DNA of 64,000 nucleotides. Origin: Aristolochia californica. Taxonomy: Eukaryota > Streptophyta > Magnoliopsida > Piperales > Aristolochiaceae. A program made the position numbers and the translations under genes. Below the pieces are notes generated by a model. That model worked only from the letters and a program-made list of their open reading frames with translations, was not told the origin of the DNA and ran no database searches. Numbering within the stretch: the stretch's first letter is position 1; each line of letters opens with the position of its first letter. The DNA lies in the NCBI GenBank assembly GCA_029961685.1, contig JARWKL010000014.1, positions 24,339,137-24,403,136 of the forward strand, given 5' to 3'. This document shows positions 32,919-42,368 of this stretch, in pieces.

Positions 32919-33503
32919 GTGGACTCTATTCATCGAGCACTAATTGAACAAGACCAGGTGCTACAGAATATTTTGGATCGCCTCCTCAAAACATAGGTTT
33001 GTGTGAAGGACTTTTACGATAAGGGACATCGGGATATCGAATACAAGGAAGGTGACTATGCCTGGTTACTACTTCATCCTTATCGTCAACACTCACTGGC
33101 GGGCCAACAACATCATAAACTTCCCCCAAAATACTTTGGGCCTTTCGCTATTATTCGGCGCATCAGGCCAGTAGCCTATCAATTGCAACTTTCCGCAACG
33201 GCTAAACTTCATGATGTGTTCCATGTTTCCTTACTTAAACCCTTTAAGGGTCCACCTCCGTCGACAATTCTGTCTCTTCCTTCGGTGGACAATGGACTGG
33301 TTATTCTTATTCCAGCTACGGTATTGTGGGCCCTTCAGATTAATGACCAGTGGGAGATTCTTGTACAGTGGAAGGACACAGAAAAAGAAGATGCGACATG
33401 GGAGCAGCTAGCCAACTTCCAACATGTCTACCCATCTTACGAGCTTGAGGACAAGTTCTTTCTCCATTTGAGGAAGGGGGGCTTGATGTTGAGGACACAA
33501 TAG
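32919..33503 (+). pseudogene. Gypsy G4 integrase C-terminus and chromodomain
   Basis: A frame with one stop (near 32994) reads SIHRALIEQDQVLQNILDRL, then from 33003 an intact 166-codon stretch: FYDKGHRDIEYKEGDYAWL, KYFGPFAIIRRIRPVAYQL, HDVFHVSLLKPF, and the chromodomain WEILVQWKDTEKEDATWEQL. The C-terminus YPSYELEDKFFLHLRKGG runs through the polypurine tract (AGGAAGGGGGGC, 33471-33482) and ends a few codons inside the LTR. Confidence 0.84.
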
Positions 33504-34259
33504 CACACCGAGTCACCCAAAGGAGGAGGCAATAACTCACTGAGTTAATTACATTTAAATTTCATATTTTATAATACTTTAAATATATTTTTTTCATTAA
33601 TTATGTATTGATCAAGGACACAAGGGTAGAATTATCAATTTAAGCCCAAAAACTCTAATGATGTCAAACCCTATTTAGTGGGTAGAGAAATAGAAAAGAG
33701 GCAAGTATTGAATTAGGTTAAACAAGGTTTGGAGTTCTCCTTGACGAGCTCCAGGTATAGTTCTCTCTTGATTTGGGTTTATTCTTACTCTCTTTGAATT
33801 CTGGTTTGCATTGATATTATCCAAGCCAAGGGAAAGGGACTTGAGTTACTGTTTTTTGAGTTCAAGTTGAGGTTGTAGCCTCTTCCACTTTCACAGCAGC
33901 AAAAGGGAATTGTTCTCCTTCTTTCTGAGCAAGAAAGGGAATTCTTGAATCCCTAACCGAGCAGCACATCTAAAAGAGGTAGCTTTAGCCTCTGACCAAG
34001 CAAGGCAGGGTTAGAAAGTCCTTACTCCTCCAACATGAACCGCAGCAACCTTCGAAGAGGGTCCCTACCCTCTTAGACGTGAGCAGAAAATGGGTTTAAC
34101 CCTTCCTGGTCGAGAACATCAAGAGACTTCACCCCTTAACCGAGAAGATGTAAGGAAAGGAGGCTCATTTCCTCCTTACCGAGAGCAACAACAACATTAC
34201 AGAGCTGGATTCACAATTCCCACATCGAGTTACTCGATCCATGGCTAGGGACCATAACA
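33487..34259 (+). repeat. Gypsy G4 3' LTR (773 bp)
   Basis: It runs from TGTTGAGGACACAATAGCAC to GGGACCATAACA. Near its end, 34225-34256, the plus frame encodes HRVTRSMARDHN, the same peptide that starts gag in G1, G2 and G3, showing that the LTR end is a conserved coding segment. Confidence 0.8.
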
Positions 34260-35409
34260 AGGCCCCCTTAAGGGAATTGTAGTAATTCTGAGTAGGTCAC
34301 TCTTACTACTTGTATTTTTAGCATCCATCTTTAAGCAAACAAATGCTTAAACCACACTCAAGATCAATTATAGAAGTTCCAAATTTAAGAGTGAGTAAAA
34401 TCAAAGTGGGAAGTCACTTTAAAATCATACATAGGCTGCCAAATAAGTGAATCCGGATGTCCCAAATAGACCAAATAGGTGAAGATCTTCTAAAAATAAT
34501 CCACTAATTCAAACTTAAAGGATCTGTGTACCAAATCAGTCACTTGCAAATTGAGCTATAGAATCTTATCCACAAGATCACGTACCTAAATCATAAAAAA
34601 ATTCATGCCTTTTGTCAAGTGGAGTCACCATCCAAAAATGAATCAAATCCTCCTGTGTCCTTAAAGCAAAAAAACTCACAAGAGGATAGAGTAAAAACTT
34701 ATGCCATAACCCAAAATTCCAACATCGTGGCTAAACACTTAAGAACCACAATTTGCTTTCTTCGAGATCCTTTGTAGAAAATAAGGTCTCTAATAAATCT
34801 CAACTCATAGGGAAAATTCAACTTCCAAGTAACCAAGTTTTGGAAATCAAGAGAGTAGAGAAAGCAGCAGAATAGTAGAGGTATGTAGATGAATTTTTAT
34901 TATGTTGGAATTTAACCATATGTTGATGCACCGGCTAAATAAATAGACCACATGAGCAGCACCAAGTGTAAGAGGACTTGTAGCAAAGTGTGATGGAATT
35001 CCAACTCAGAGGAAATTGAGCCAAGTTACATGTAAGTAACTGAAGTTCAAATCATTTCCATCACATAAGCATCCTCTTCTCAAATCATCAATATTGATAA
35101 AACAACTTGTAACAACCGAACTTGATCAAACTTGTAATTTAGCTACAAGAAGACCAAGATTATAACAACTTCTTAACACAAAGAATTAACCTTCACAACG
35201 TCTCATATGAAGGTCATCTTGTCTTTATGTAATCTAGAGATCAAAGGCTCAACATATAGCAAAGAAAATGTGTAAATAATAACCAGAAATGACTTATCTT
35301 TTCATGACTGGACTCCCTCCTTCATGAGTAACTTCATGGTCATATCTTCATAATAAAAAAATTTCATATATTTTATCAAAGGGATCCTAAACTCTATGCT
35401 TTGATACCA
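34260..35409 (-). other. Copia B gag start and untranslated leader
   Basis: On the minus strand gag starts at about 34330 and reads MDAKNTSSKSDLLRITTIPL before it is cut by gypsy G4 at 34260. The roughly 1.07-kb leader between 34331 and the primer site has no supported gene and is AT-rich. The primer site complement TTTGATACCA is at 35400-35409, directly beside the LTR. Confidence 0.75.
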
Positions 35410-35820
35410 TATAGAATTTAAGATCTCATGATAAGAACTTCCACCAAACTAAGAAGAAGGAGAAGAGAGAGAGAAGGGATCAACCACCAAGAGAGAGAGC
35501 TTGGACGAAGGAGAAGATGGAGAGCGCCTAACAAGGGAGAGAGCTTGGACAAACTTTGGGAAAAAGGAGGAGAGAGCATGAATGCTCTACCTCTTAGCCA
35601 ATGCCTCTATTTATAGCTTTTAAAATGCCCTTAGGGCTACAACATTATCTATGAAGAGACATAAAAAAGACAAATATTTACAACTTCATGCCATCTTTAT
35701 GAGAAGTCTTCTTATTTACCCATATGCTACCTCTTAGATGTGTGGGTTTTCTTTCCTTGGACGTGTGGGCTTGAGCCCATCTTCCAATACTTTCTTTCCT
35801 TGGATGTGTAGTCTTGAGCC
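35410..35820 (-). repeat. Copia B 5' LTR, last few bases cut by copia D
   Basis: It starts TATAGAATTTAAGATC, equivalent to the TGTAGAATCTAGGATC of the 3' LTR, and matches it along its length to GTCTTGAGCC, where copia D's LTR begins. About a dozen terminal bases seen in the 3' LTR are missing here, and they are not found on the far side of copia D. Confidence 0.8.
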
Positions 35821-36459
35821 TGTTGAATTTAGGACCCCTTTTCCATAATCACAAGCAAAAGAAAGAAGCAAGAACAAGAGAAAAAAGGGGAGAAAAGCTC
35901 TCGGGTAGAGCAGAAAAAATTAAAAGGGAAAGGATGAGTTGTGCCAAGCAAGGAGAGGGAGAGAGAGAACAAACTCGGGATTGAATGTGTTGCTTGATTA
36001 ATTCTGAATTACAACCTCTCTATTTATAGGAGAGGAGGAGGTAGAGTCCTCATACAAGTTGTCATTTAATCCTAATTACATTCTAATGCTAACTCTTCAA
36101 TATAAGTAAGTCTATTCAAACTAGAGCTCCTAGAAGACAAATTGGAGAAGAACTAGGAGTTCTTTATTATCCACGTGAATATAAGGGATAAGCCAGCTCG
36201 TGGCCTTATCCTAGTAGGCCCCTCATGATTCTCCAAAGCACCTTGATAATTGTACCAATTCGTGAGATCTTGTGGCCCCACTTGATCTTCAAGTCTTCTA
36301 AATCAACTCAGCTTGTGTTTCTTGATTCTTTTACTCGAGCTTGCTTTGGGAGAGGACTCTTCTTGGTGTCCCAAGTCCTCTAGGATTCTTCTTGATGACC
36401 TACATCCTCATGGTGGGTCCCACCAACTCGAGCACCATGGTGGGCATCACATTGTAACA
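35821..36459 (-). repeat. Copia D 3' LTR (639 bp)
   Basis: Plus reading TGTTGAATTTAGGACCCC to CACATTGTAACA, followed by CTCCCCCTCAAGCTGGGGG, the polypurine complement. It is about 100 bp longer than the related LTR of copia 2. A CTCTATTTATAGG TATA-like motif is at about 36018-36030. Confidence 0.85.
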
Positions 36460-37960
36460 CTCCCCCTCAAGCTGGGGGTGAGAAAACGTCATAAACTCCC
36501 AGCTTGCTGCATATGGTAAACATGATTTTGTGAGTGACTGGTTTGGTGAGGATGTCTGCAACTTCATTTTGTGAGGAGATGTGCTTCAGAGATAAGAGAC
36601 CAGCTTGGAATTTTTCTCGTATAAAGTGGCAATCAACTGCAATGTGCTTTGTTCTCTCATGGAAGACTGGATTCAATGCAATATGTATTGCTGCTTGGTT
36701 GCAATATAGATCCATTGGAGCTTCTTTATAAAATCCCAATTCACTGAGAAGGGAGCTTATCCATAAAAGTTCACTTATAGTGTGTGTCATGGCTTTATAT
36801 TCTGCTTCTGCACTGGACCGTGCTACCACATTCTGTTTTTTTGCTTTTCCATGTAACCAGATTTCTTCCAACCATCTTGCAAAACCTAGAAGTAGATTTT
36901 TTATCATCTGGGGATCCAGCCCAGTTTGCATTCGTGAATCCCTCAATGTTGAAGTGTCCATGTTTTTTTTATAGAGGAACCCCCTTTCAGATAACGTAGT
37001 ATCCTCTCAAGTGCTTGCCAATGACTAAGTTGTGGCTTGTGTATGTACTGACTTACCACACTTACTGCATATGAAATATCTGGCCTCGTTACACATAGGT
37101 AAATAAGACGCCCTACTAACCTTTGATATTTGCCAATATCCACGTCTTCTCCAGTGCCTCCACATAACTTTGTATTTGCACCCATAGGAGTGTCTACCGG
37201 TTTGCATCCCAACATACTTGTTTCTTCTAGTAGATCAAGGGTATATTTTCTTTGGGATAGAATAATCCCATGTCTGGATTGTAAGACCTCAATACCCAAA
37301 AAGTATTTCAGTAATCCAAGATTTTTTGTCTTGAATTCAACACATATTTTTTATTTATTTTTTGAATGCCCTCAGAGTCACTTCCAATTAAAATGATATC
37401 ATCAACATAAACACCTAGAATCACCTTACCTCTTGTTGTGTTCTCAATAAATACTGAGTGGTCTGCAAAGCATCTGTAAAAACTTGCCCATATGATGGCT
37501 TGACTAAAATTTTCAAACCATGCCCGTGGGGATTGCTTTAGCCCATATAGAGATTTTTTAAGGCAAAATACGGACTCCCCCTCAACCACATATCCAGGTG
37601 GTTGTTGCATATAAATTTTTTCTTTTATATCACCATTGAGAAAGGCGTTTTTGACATCCAGTTGATATATTGGCTATGATGAATTAGCTGCCAAGGATAA
37701 TAATATACGTACCAAGGTCATTTTTGCCACTGGAGAGAATGTCTCATCATAATCAATGCCATAGCATTGAGTGTATCCTTTAGCAACCAGTCAAGCTTTC
37801 AGTCGTGCAATAGTCCCATCCGGATTATGTTTCATTGTATAAACCCACTTGTAACCAACGGGTTTTTTGTCTGTAGGTAGAGGAACCAGTGATCATGTAT
37901 GATTATCATTGAGTGTCTTCATTTCTTCATCCATTGTTGCCTTCTACCCTAGATGTTGTA
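36460..37960 (-). pseudogene. Copia D reverse transcriptase and RNase H
   Basis: RNase H lies in 36961-36467: KQNVVARSSAEAEYKAM, CNQAAIHIAL (the catalytic Asp after Cys has been lost by a 3-base deletion), ERTKHIAVDCHF, DILTKPVTHKI and SKLGVYDVFSP. The RT thumb is 37299-36943 (GIEVLQSRHGIILSQRKYTL, YQRLVGRLIYLCVTRPD). The catalytic region, 37610-37308, has YGLKQSPRAWFENF and VYVDDIILIGSD intact. The N-terminal RT to 37960 is visible with frame changes (HKWVYTMKHNPDG-like, minus strand). Confidence 0.87.
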
Positions 37961-37976
37961 GAGCCTCCTGATATAA

Positions 37977-39085
37977 CTATGGAACAGATATGGAGGAAAT
38001 ATAAGAAATAAACTGACAACATAAAGGTGAGAGGCGATGATGAGACACAAAATTGGAGATAGGATAAGAAGTAGAAGGTTGAGTACATGAACGAGGTTCT
38101 TTTTTTATAGCAATAGGGCGAGTATCAAATTGAGGACAAAAAACAATAGGTGAGGAAGAACTTACCTCTGGTGGATCCGACAACTCGGCAGGTGTGGTAT
38201 CGGCCATTGTCTCTGGGGGCTGATCAATCTCTGTATCACGAGGTACAACCGGTCTAGGAGAATTTAGTACTGATGACATACCAAGTGGAGCGTTGTCAGA
38301 ATAATATGATGAGTCTTCAAAGAATGTTACATCCCTGGACAGAAATAAATGTTGCAAAGAGGGACTCTAACAAACATAACCCTTCTGTGTACGAGAGTAT
38401 CCCAAAAAGATACATTTTATAGATTTAGGGTCAAGTTTGTTGTGTCTGGGTGAAGTATTATGGACAAAAAATTGACAACCGAAGACTTTCAATGGTAATG
38501 CGAATGGATCATCATGTGGTAATAATTTAGAGTAGGGGGATTTATTCCCAAGAACAGTAAACGGTAGATGATTTATAAGAAAGCATGTTGTAAGAATAGC
38601 GTGGGGCCAATAGAAATATGGAACTTTCATGGCATATAAGAGACCTCGAGCTACCTCAAGAATATGACGATTCTTTCATTCGGCTACACCATTTTGTTGA
38701 GGAGTATAGGCACATGATGTTTGATGGATAATGTCATTCTCTTGACAAAATGAGTCAAGGTCTTTTGAGACATACACTTTGGCATTATCAGACCAAAGAA
38801 TTTTTATCTTCTGACCAAATTGTGTGAGTACCATTGCATAGAAAGATTTAAAAATAGATGGTATCTCAGAACATTCTTTAAAAGTAAACAACCAAGTTGT
38901 GCAAGTAAAATCATTAATAAAAGTGATAAAGTATTTGACTTGTGAAATATTAGAGACACTCAAAGGCCCCTAGACATCAGTATGAATCAAAGAAAAAGGA
39001 ATGTTACTTTTGACATCTGGACGAGGAGAGCATGTACTCCTTTGACGTTTACTTAACTGACAAACCTCACAACTGAATTCTGACC
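37977..39085 (-). pseudogene. Copia D integrase and integrase-RT linker
   Basis: The frames are 38963-38676 (SVSNISQVKYFITFINDFTC, ILWSDNAKVYVSKDL, SCAYTPQQNGVAE: DDE core), 38630-38367 (MKVPYFYWPHAILTTCFLINH, PKSIKCIFLGYSRTQKGY) and 38357-37977 (LSRDVTFFEDSSYYSD, linker with PIAIKKEPRSC). The first core Asp is replaced by Asn (INDFT for VDDFS-type). Single stops separate the three frames. Confidence 0.87.
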
Positions 39086-39628
39086 TTATCTTAAGAGATG
39101 AAAATATATAATGAAGAGATTGTACGGAAGGATGTCCCAACCGATTGTGCCATATCGTGTCTCATTCTTAGAAGTAGACACCATATTGACTTTTGGCATG
39201 TCCAAGTAGTAGAGTCCTCCTTGTTCATGGCCTCCACCAATCACCTGCTTCGCTATAAGATCCTTAAAAACACATGAAGTAGGTGAGAAAGTGACCAAGC
39301 AATCAAAATATTTTGTAAGCTGACTCACAGAGAATAAGTTTAAAGGAAAGGAATGAACAAAAAGAATATCATGGAGCAGAAGTGATGGGGTGACAGATGT
39401 AGAACCTTTTCCTTTGACTGTTGTTTGTGAATCGTCAGCTATGGTAACAAACTTGTATGAAAGACTCGGAGATAAGGAATGTAATAAAAAAATTTTACCT
39501 GTAAGATGCTCGGAGGCACCTGAATCAATTATCTAGGATGAAGAAGAGGCAGATAGCATACCTAAAGTAGTGGTGGCAGCAGTAGTGGAAGAGGGGCTAG
39601 GAGAAGACCCTAGCATGGTCTTCATCTT
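39086..39628 (-). pseudogene. Copia D protease region
   Basis: The minus strand, 39328-39086, reads MSQLTKYFDCLVTFSPTSCVFKDLIAKQVIGGGHEQGGLYYL, the block after the protease that leads to GAG-pre-integrase (written here as one region, positions 39328-39200). Upstream to 39628 the sequence corresponds to the protease itself, but no frame stays open. Compare copia A 1130-1266. Confidence 0.7.
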
Positions 39629-40618
39629 CTAAAATAATTCATACTCTTCATCAATAATACTTTTTTGTGCAGCTGGGGGATTGTCTTCTTGTGCATTACT
39701 TATGAGGGCTTGGTTAGCCCCTGTTGATTCTGACTTGTTATTCGCTTTGTAGAATATATCTTTATTGTGGTCATATCTACCATAGTAAGTGCATGGCCTA
39801 AAACGACACTGGTCTATAGTGTGGCCCAAAATTTTACAATGAGTACATTTAATATCATCTGTTCGACCAACATGATAACCTTTTCCACCTCTTCCTCTGC
39901 CCCCTCTATAACCTCTTCCTCGGCCTTGGCTGCGGTCAGAGGATAATCCTCTATGATCAGAATACATAGTGGACGATACATCAGTAGTAGAGGAAGAAGT
40001 GTCAAAAATACGTAGAAGTGTTGCACATACATCATCAAATTTTGGGACAGCAAAAGCACTCAGTAGTTGACTCTTAGCAATCTCAAGATGAGGTTTAATA
40101 TTTGCAAGACAAATAGCAGTAATTAATGTCTCCTTTTGTTTATCTTGGATAAAAATATCAGTGGAGGAGGGCTGAGCTAACTTCCACTCTTGAAGAAAGC
40201 CTCTAAACCGTGCCAAGTATTCATAAATGTTTTCTCCTTATTTAGTATTCAACATTCTCTGGAGAATATCATACGGTCTATGCAGTGTATCAGGGCATGT
40301 CTCCCAAATATGTAGGTTTAGTGCATGTCTCCCAAATATGTTTAGCAGTATCAAGATGAATAACATTACTAGAGACATGTTCTTCCATGCTATTTATCAA
40401 CAAACCAATTACCAAAGTATTATTCTTCAGCCACTTCATATAAAAAATATCATCTTCATCAACTGGAGGTCCTCGGGTAGTGAGGTGACCGTGTAGGTCT
40501 TTGGTTATAAGAAATCTCCTAACCGAGGTGGACCAACTCATAAAATTTGATATCCCACGTAAGGGTATGGTGGTGATATTTAGTATATCACCTTTGATAT
40601 TCATATTCTCATTAGCCA
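39629..40618 (-). pseudogene. Copia D gag
   Basis: Gag starts at 40618 (MANENMNIKGDILNITTIPL) and is open for about 110 codons: FMSWSTSVRRFLITKDL, NSMEEHVSSNVIHLDTAKHIW. A short duplication around 40300-40345 (GCATGTCTCCCAAATATGT twice) causes a frameshift. The second frame, 40216-39629, has FRGFLQEWKLAQPSST, a Gly/Arg-rich linker and the knuckles CTHCKILGHTIDQC (CCHC intact) and CTYYGRYDHNKDIF (degenerate). The start is chosen by agreement with copias 2 and B, whose gag also opens a few codons before TTIPLRG. Confidence 0.86.
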
Positions 40619-41072
40619 TGATAGACTCTTCTTTTTTAAAAAAAACTTCAAATAATCTCACCAAGTAGCACTTCTTCAATCAACTCGATATATGTAAATA
40701 TAGCATCAATGCGAATTATATTTTTTTTTTCTTCAGAATACCACTCATAAGAGGCTCAATAGAACTCTTCAATATCAGGGAAATCTTATCCCACGAAAAA
40801 AAATTCAATAATCTGAGTATGAACTGGTCTCAACAAACAAAATTTCTAAACCTATAAAATTGTTTTGATAGCTCCGTCTAGATTGAGGGGCATGCATATT
40901 CATAATATAATCCTATGAAAGCATTTACATATTCATCCTTGAATCATCATAAAAAAAACGATAACCAGAAAGAGGAGTTGGATGAGGGGAAAGTTCCTTT
41001 GTTGGGAAGAGAGGAGTTTTAAATTTTTATTATAATAGTTATTTAAAATAAAAAAAGTTAGGAAGGGTTTCA

Positions 41073-41120
41073 CCTCCCCCTATTCTTCTTTGTTGATTAA
41101 CAAAGAGGAAATGGGGGAGG
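41073..41120. repeat. Inverted repeat, 22-bp arms, 4-base loop
   Basis: Arm 41073-41094 begins CCTCCCCC and ends TTCTTTGTT; arm 41099-41120 begins AACAAAGAGG and ends GGGGGAGG. By eye 19 of 22 pairs match, with loop GATT. Confidence 0.8.
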
Positions 41121-41201
41121 GGCATCGTCTTCCCCAACCCATGCCAGGGCATCATTAAAATGTCTATCTATATTTGCAAAACTATTTGTGGAGGTATATC
41201 C

Positions 41202-41319
41202 AATCATTTTCTCGTGCAATCTACCTAGATTTCTCCATTCCTAACAGATATATTATCCCAAATCATTTTCTCGTGCAATCTACCTAGAGTTCTCCATTCG
41301 TAATAGGTATATTATCCTC
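41202..41319. repeat. Tandem duplication, 2 x 59 bp
   Basis: 41202-41260 and 41261-41319 both start AATCATTTTCTCGTGCAATC and contain TTCTCCATTC, with about five mismatches. Confidence 0.85.
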
Positions 41320-41939
41320 ATTAACTTTAAATTTGAAATACGTAGCTAAGAAGAAAAACTTGAGAACCAAACCACATCGAGTTCCAAGTCTAAGTCATAA
41401 CAATGGGAAAATATGGATGATTAGGTTTATCTCAAAGATATGTTTCAAAACTTCAATGCTTCGTGAGCCGGCGTGAAGCTAGCAACTATTTTGAGAGGCA
41501 CTAAGTTAATGGAAGAAAAGAAGAGACTAGTTGTAAGCTAAAATTCTTCAACTTAAAAAGGATTTTTTCTTTAAAATCCTCTACCTCTCCTCTATTTGTA
41601 TAGCTTCTCTTGTTAGGATACAAAAAGAGGACTTGGATGAGGGGAAAGTTCCTTTGTTGGGAAGAGAGGTACATGGGAGGAACTTTTTACTTTTATTATT
41701 CTTAAAATTAATAATTAATAATCTATCATCAAAATTAATTAGATTTATATTCAAAATTGTATTATATTTAGAAACAACTAGCTGCAGTTAGAATTATGGT
41801 ATCCATGAAGGTCTTCCTTCTTCTTATCTGAAAAGTTAAAAAAATAATCTTTCTTATGAGGCATTTGAACTGATCCTAGTGTGAAATAATATTTAAAATG
41901 ATTCTTAAAGGGTTACTTTTGGGCCCCCAGATGTACTTT

Positions 41940-42368
41940 TTCCCGTCACCCTTTCCGATGCAACGTGTCGATGACGGTAGTTATGAAGCACAAGGGAAGA
42001 GAAAAGCCTTCGATCGGCCTCGGTGAGTTTCGAAAACTCTTCCCAGAAACTATTCCATAAACAGTCAATATACAATACAGAATCCTATTCTCCTCGACTC
42101 TCGCAGAAAAGGTCGTCATCCTCTTCGTCCCTGCACAGCCGCGTCTCATACACGTATCAGCAGGTACGTTTCTTTTTCTTCCTCTAATTGCCCAGTCTCT
42201 TAGGGCTTCCCCAACTCCCTTCCCGCTATTGTCTTATTTCCCTTTGGAAGGACGATTCTACCATTCTGTGACATTCGTTTTTGTTTTGTTTTTACTTTCC
42301 TTTGTTTTTTGTTCTCGCTCTGGTAGTTTTGTGGTTGTTGTCAAGAGAATGCCTTCAGATTTTCAGAC
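41940..42368 (+). other. Probable 5' untranslated region and leader intron of the methyltransferase gene
   Basis: A GC-balanced segment up to 42163 ends CACGTATCAGCAG|GTACGT, a good donor. A T-rich stretch (42164-42366) ends in TTTTCAG|AC, two bases before the ATG at 42369. This is the usual layout of a leader intron. If the intron were kept, an upstream ATG at 42350 would open a 7-codon frame ending at the main ATG (ATGA overlap). The transcription start is not visible. Confidence 0.65.

Larger units (their letters stand above)
32919..34259 (+). mobile_element. Gypsy G4: 3' end of a plus-strand chromovirus
   Basis: It begins mid-integrase at 32919, where G2 is inserted, and has chromodomain, polypurine tract and 3' LTR. 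Its LTR belongs to the G2 family and not to G1's, so it is unlikely to be the missing 3' half of G1. It ends at ATAACA (34259) and is followed directly by the first gag codons of copia B. G4 is therefore inserted in copia B's gag. Its 5' half is absent. Confidence 0.78.
9734..35820 (-). mobile_element. Copia B: minus-strand copia whose LTRs are 25 kb apart through nested insertions
   Basis: The LTRs at 9734-10155 and 35410-35820 are clearly a pair: both open with the block ATGATAAGAACTTCCAC and share the same GA-rich and CTCTATTTATAGC segments in order. The B sequence present is 3' LTR, RNase H, RT and C-terminal integrase (10156-12232, 12694-12808), then the first codons of gag, the leader, the primer site and 5' LTR (34260-35820). 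Everything between is other elements: one solo LTR, copia C with its own inserts, and four gypsy elements. The gag body, protease and N-terminal integrase of B are missing, apparently deleted. Confidence 0.78.
35821..40965 (-). mobile_element. Copia D: minus-strand copia lacking its 5' LTR
   Basis: It has a 3' LTR (35821-36459), polypurine complement, RNase H, RT, integrase, protease, gag and about 350 bp of leader. The leader matches that of copia 2 until about 40965, then stops; the primer site and 5' LTR expected about 150 bp further are missing. Copias 2 and D share LTR ends and gag features. This is the best-preserved copia of the window, though every gene has at least one break. Confidence 0.86.
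40971..41669. repeat. 44-bp direct repeats 655 bp apart
   Basis: 40971-41014 and 41626-41669 both read GGATGAGGGGAAAGTTCC and TTTGTTGGGAAGAGAGG, differing by one base in 44. Sequence after both is AT-rich and partly similar. The left copy sits exactly where copia D's leader stops. Confidence 0.85.
40966..41939. other. Repeat-marked region between copia D and the methyltransferase gene
   Basis: About 1 kb without a supported gene. It contains a 44-bp direct repeat (40971-41014 and 41626-41669), a 22-bp inverted repeat (41073-41120) and a 59-bp tandem duplication (41202-41319). The AT-rich end (41690-41930) may include the promoter of the methyltransferase gene, but I see no clear TATA box. 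Confidence 0.5.

Noticed and set aside
19764..34259. Treating G1 and G4 as the two ends of a single element
   Set aside because: Their LTRs share only the ends; the middles and lengths (903 and 773 bp) differ, while G4's LTR matches G2's. Two separate elements joined by a deletion fit better.
35428..35616. Arg/Glu-rich 62-codon frame
   Set aside because: It is the GA-rich part of the copia B LTR, seen also at 9770-9890 without an open frame.
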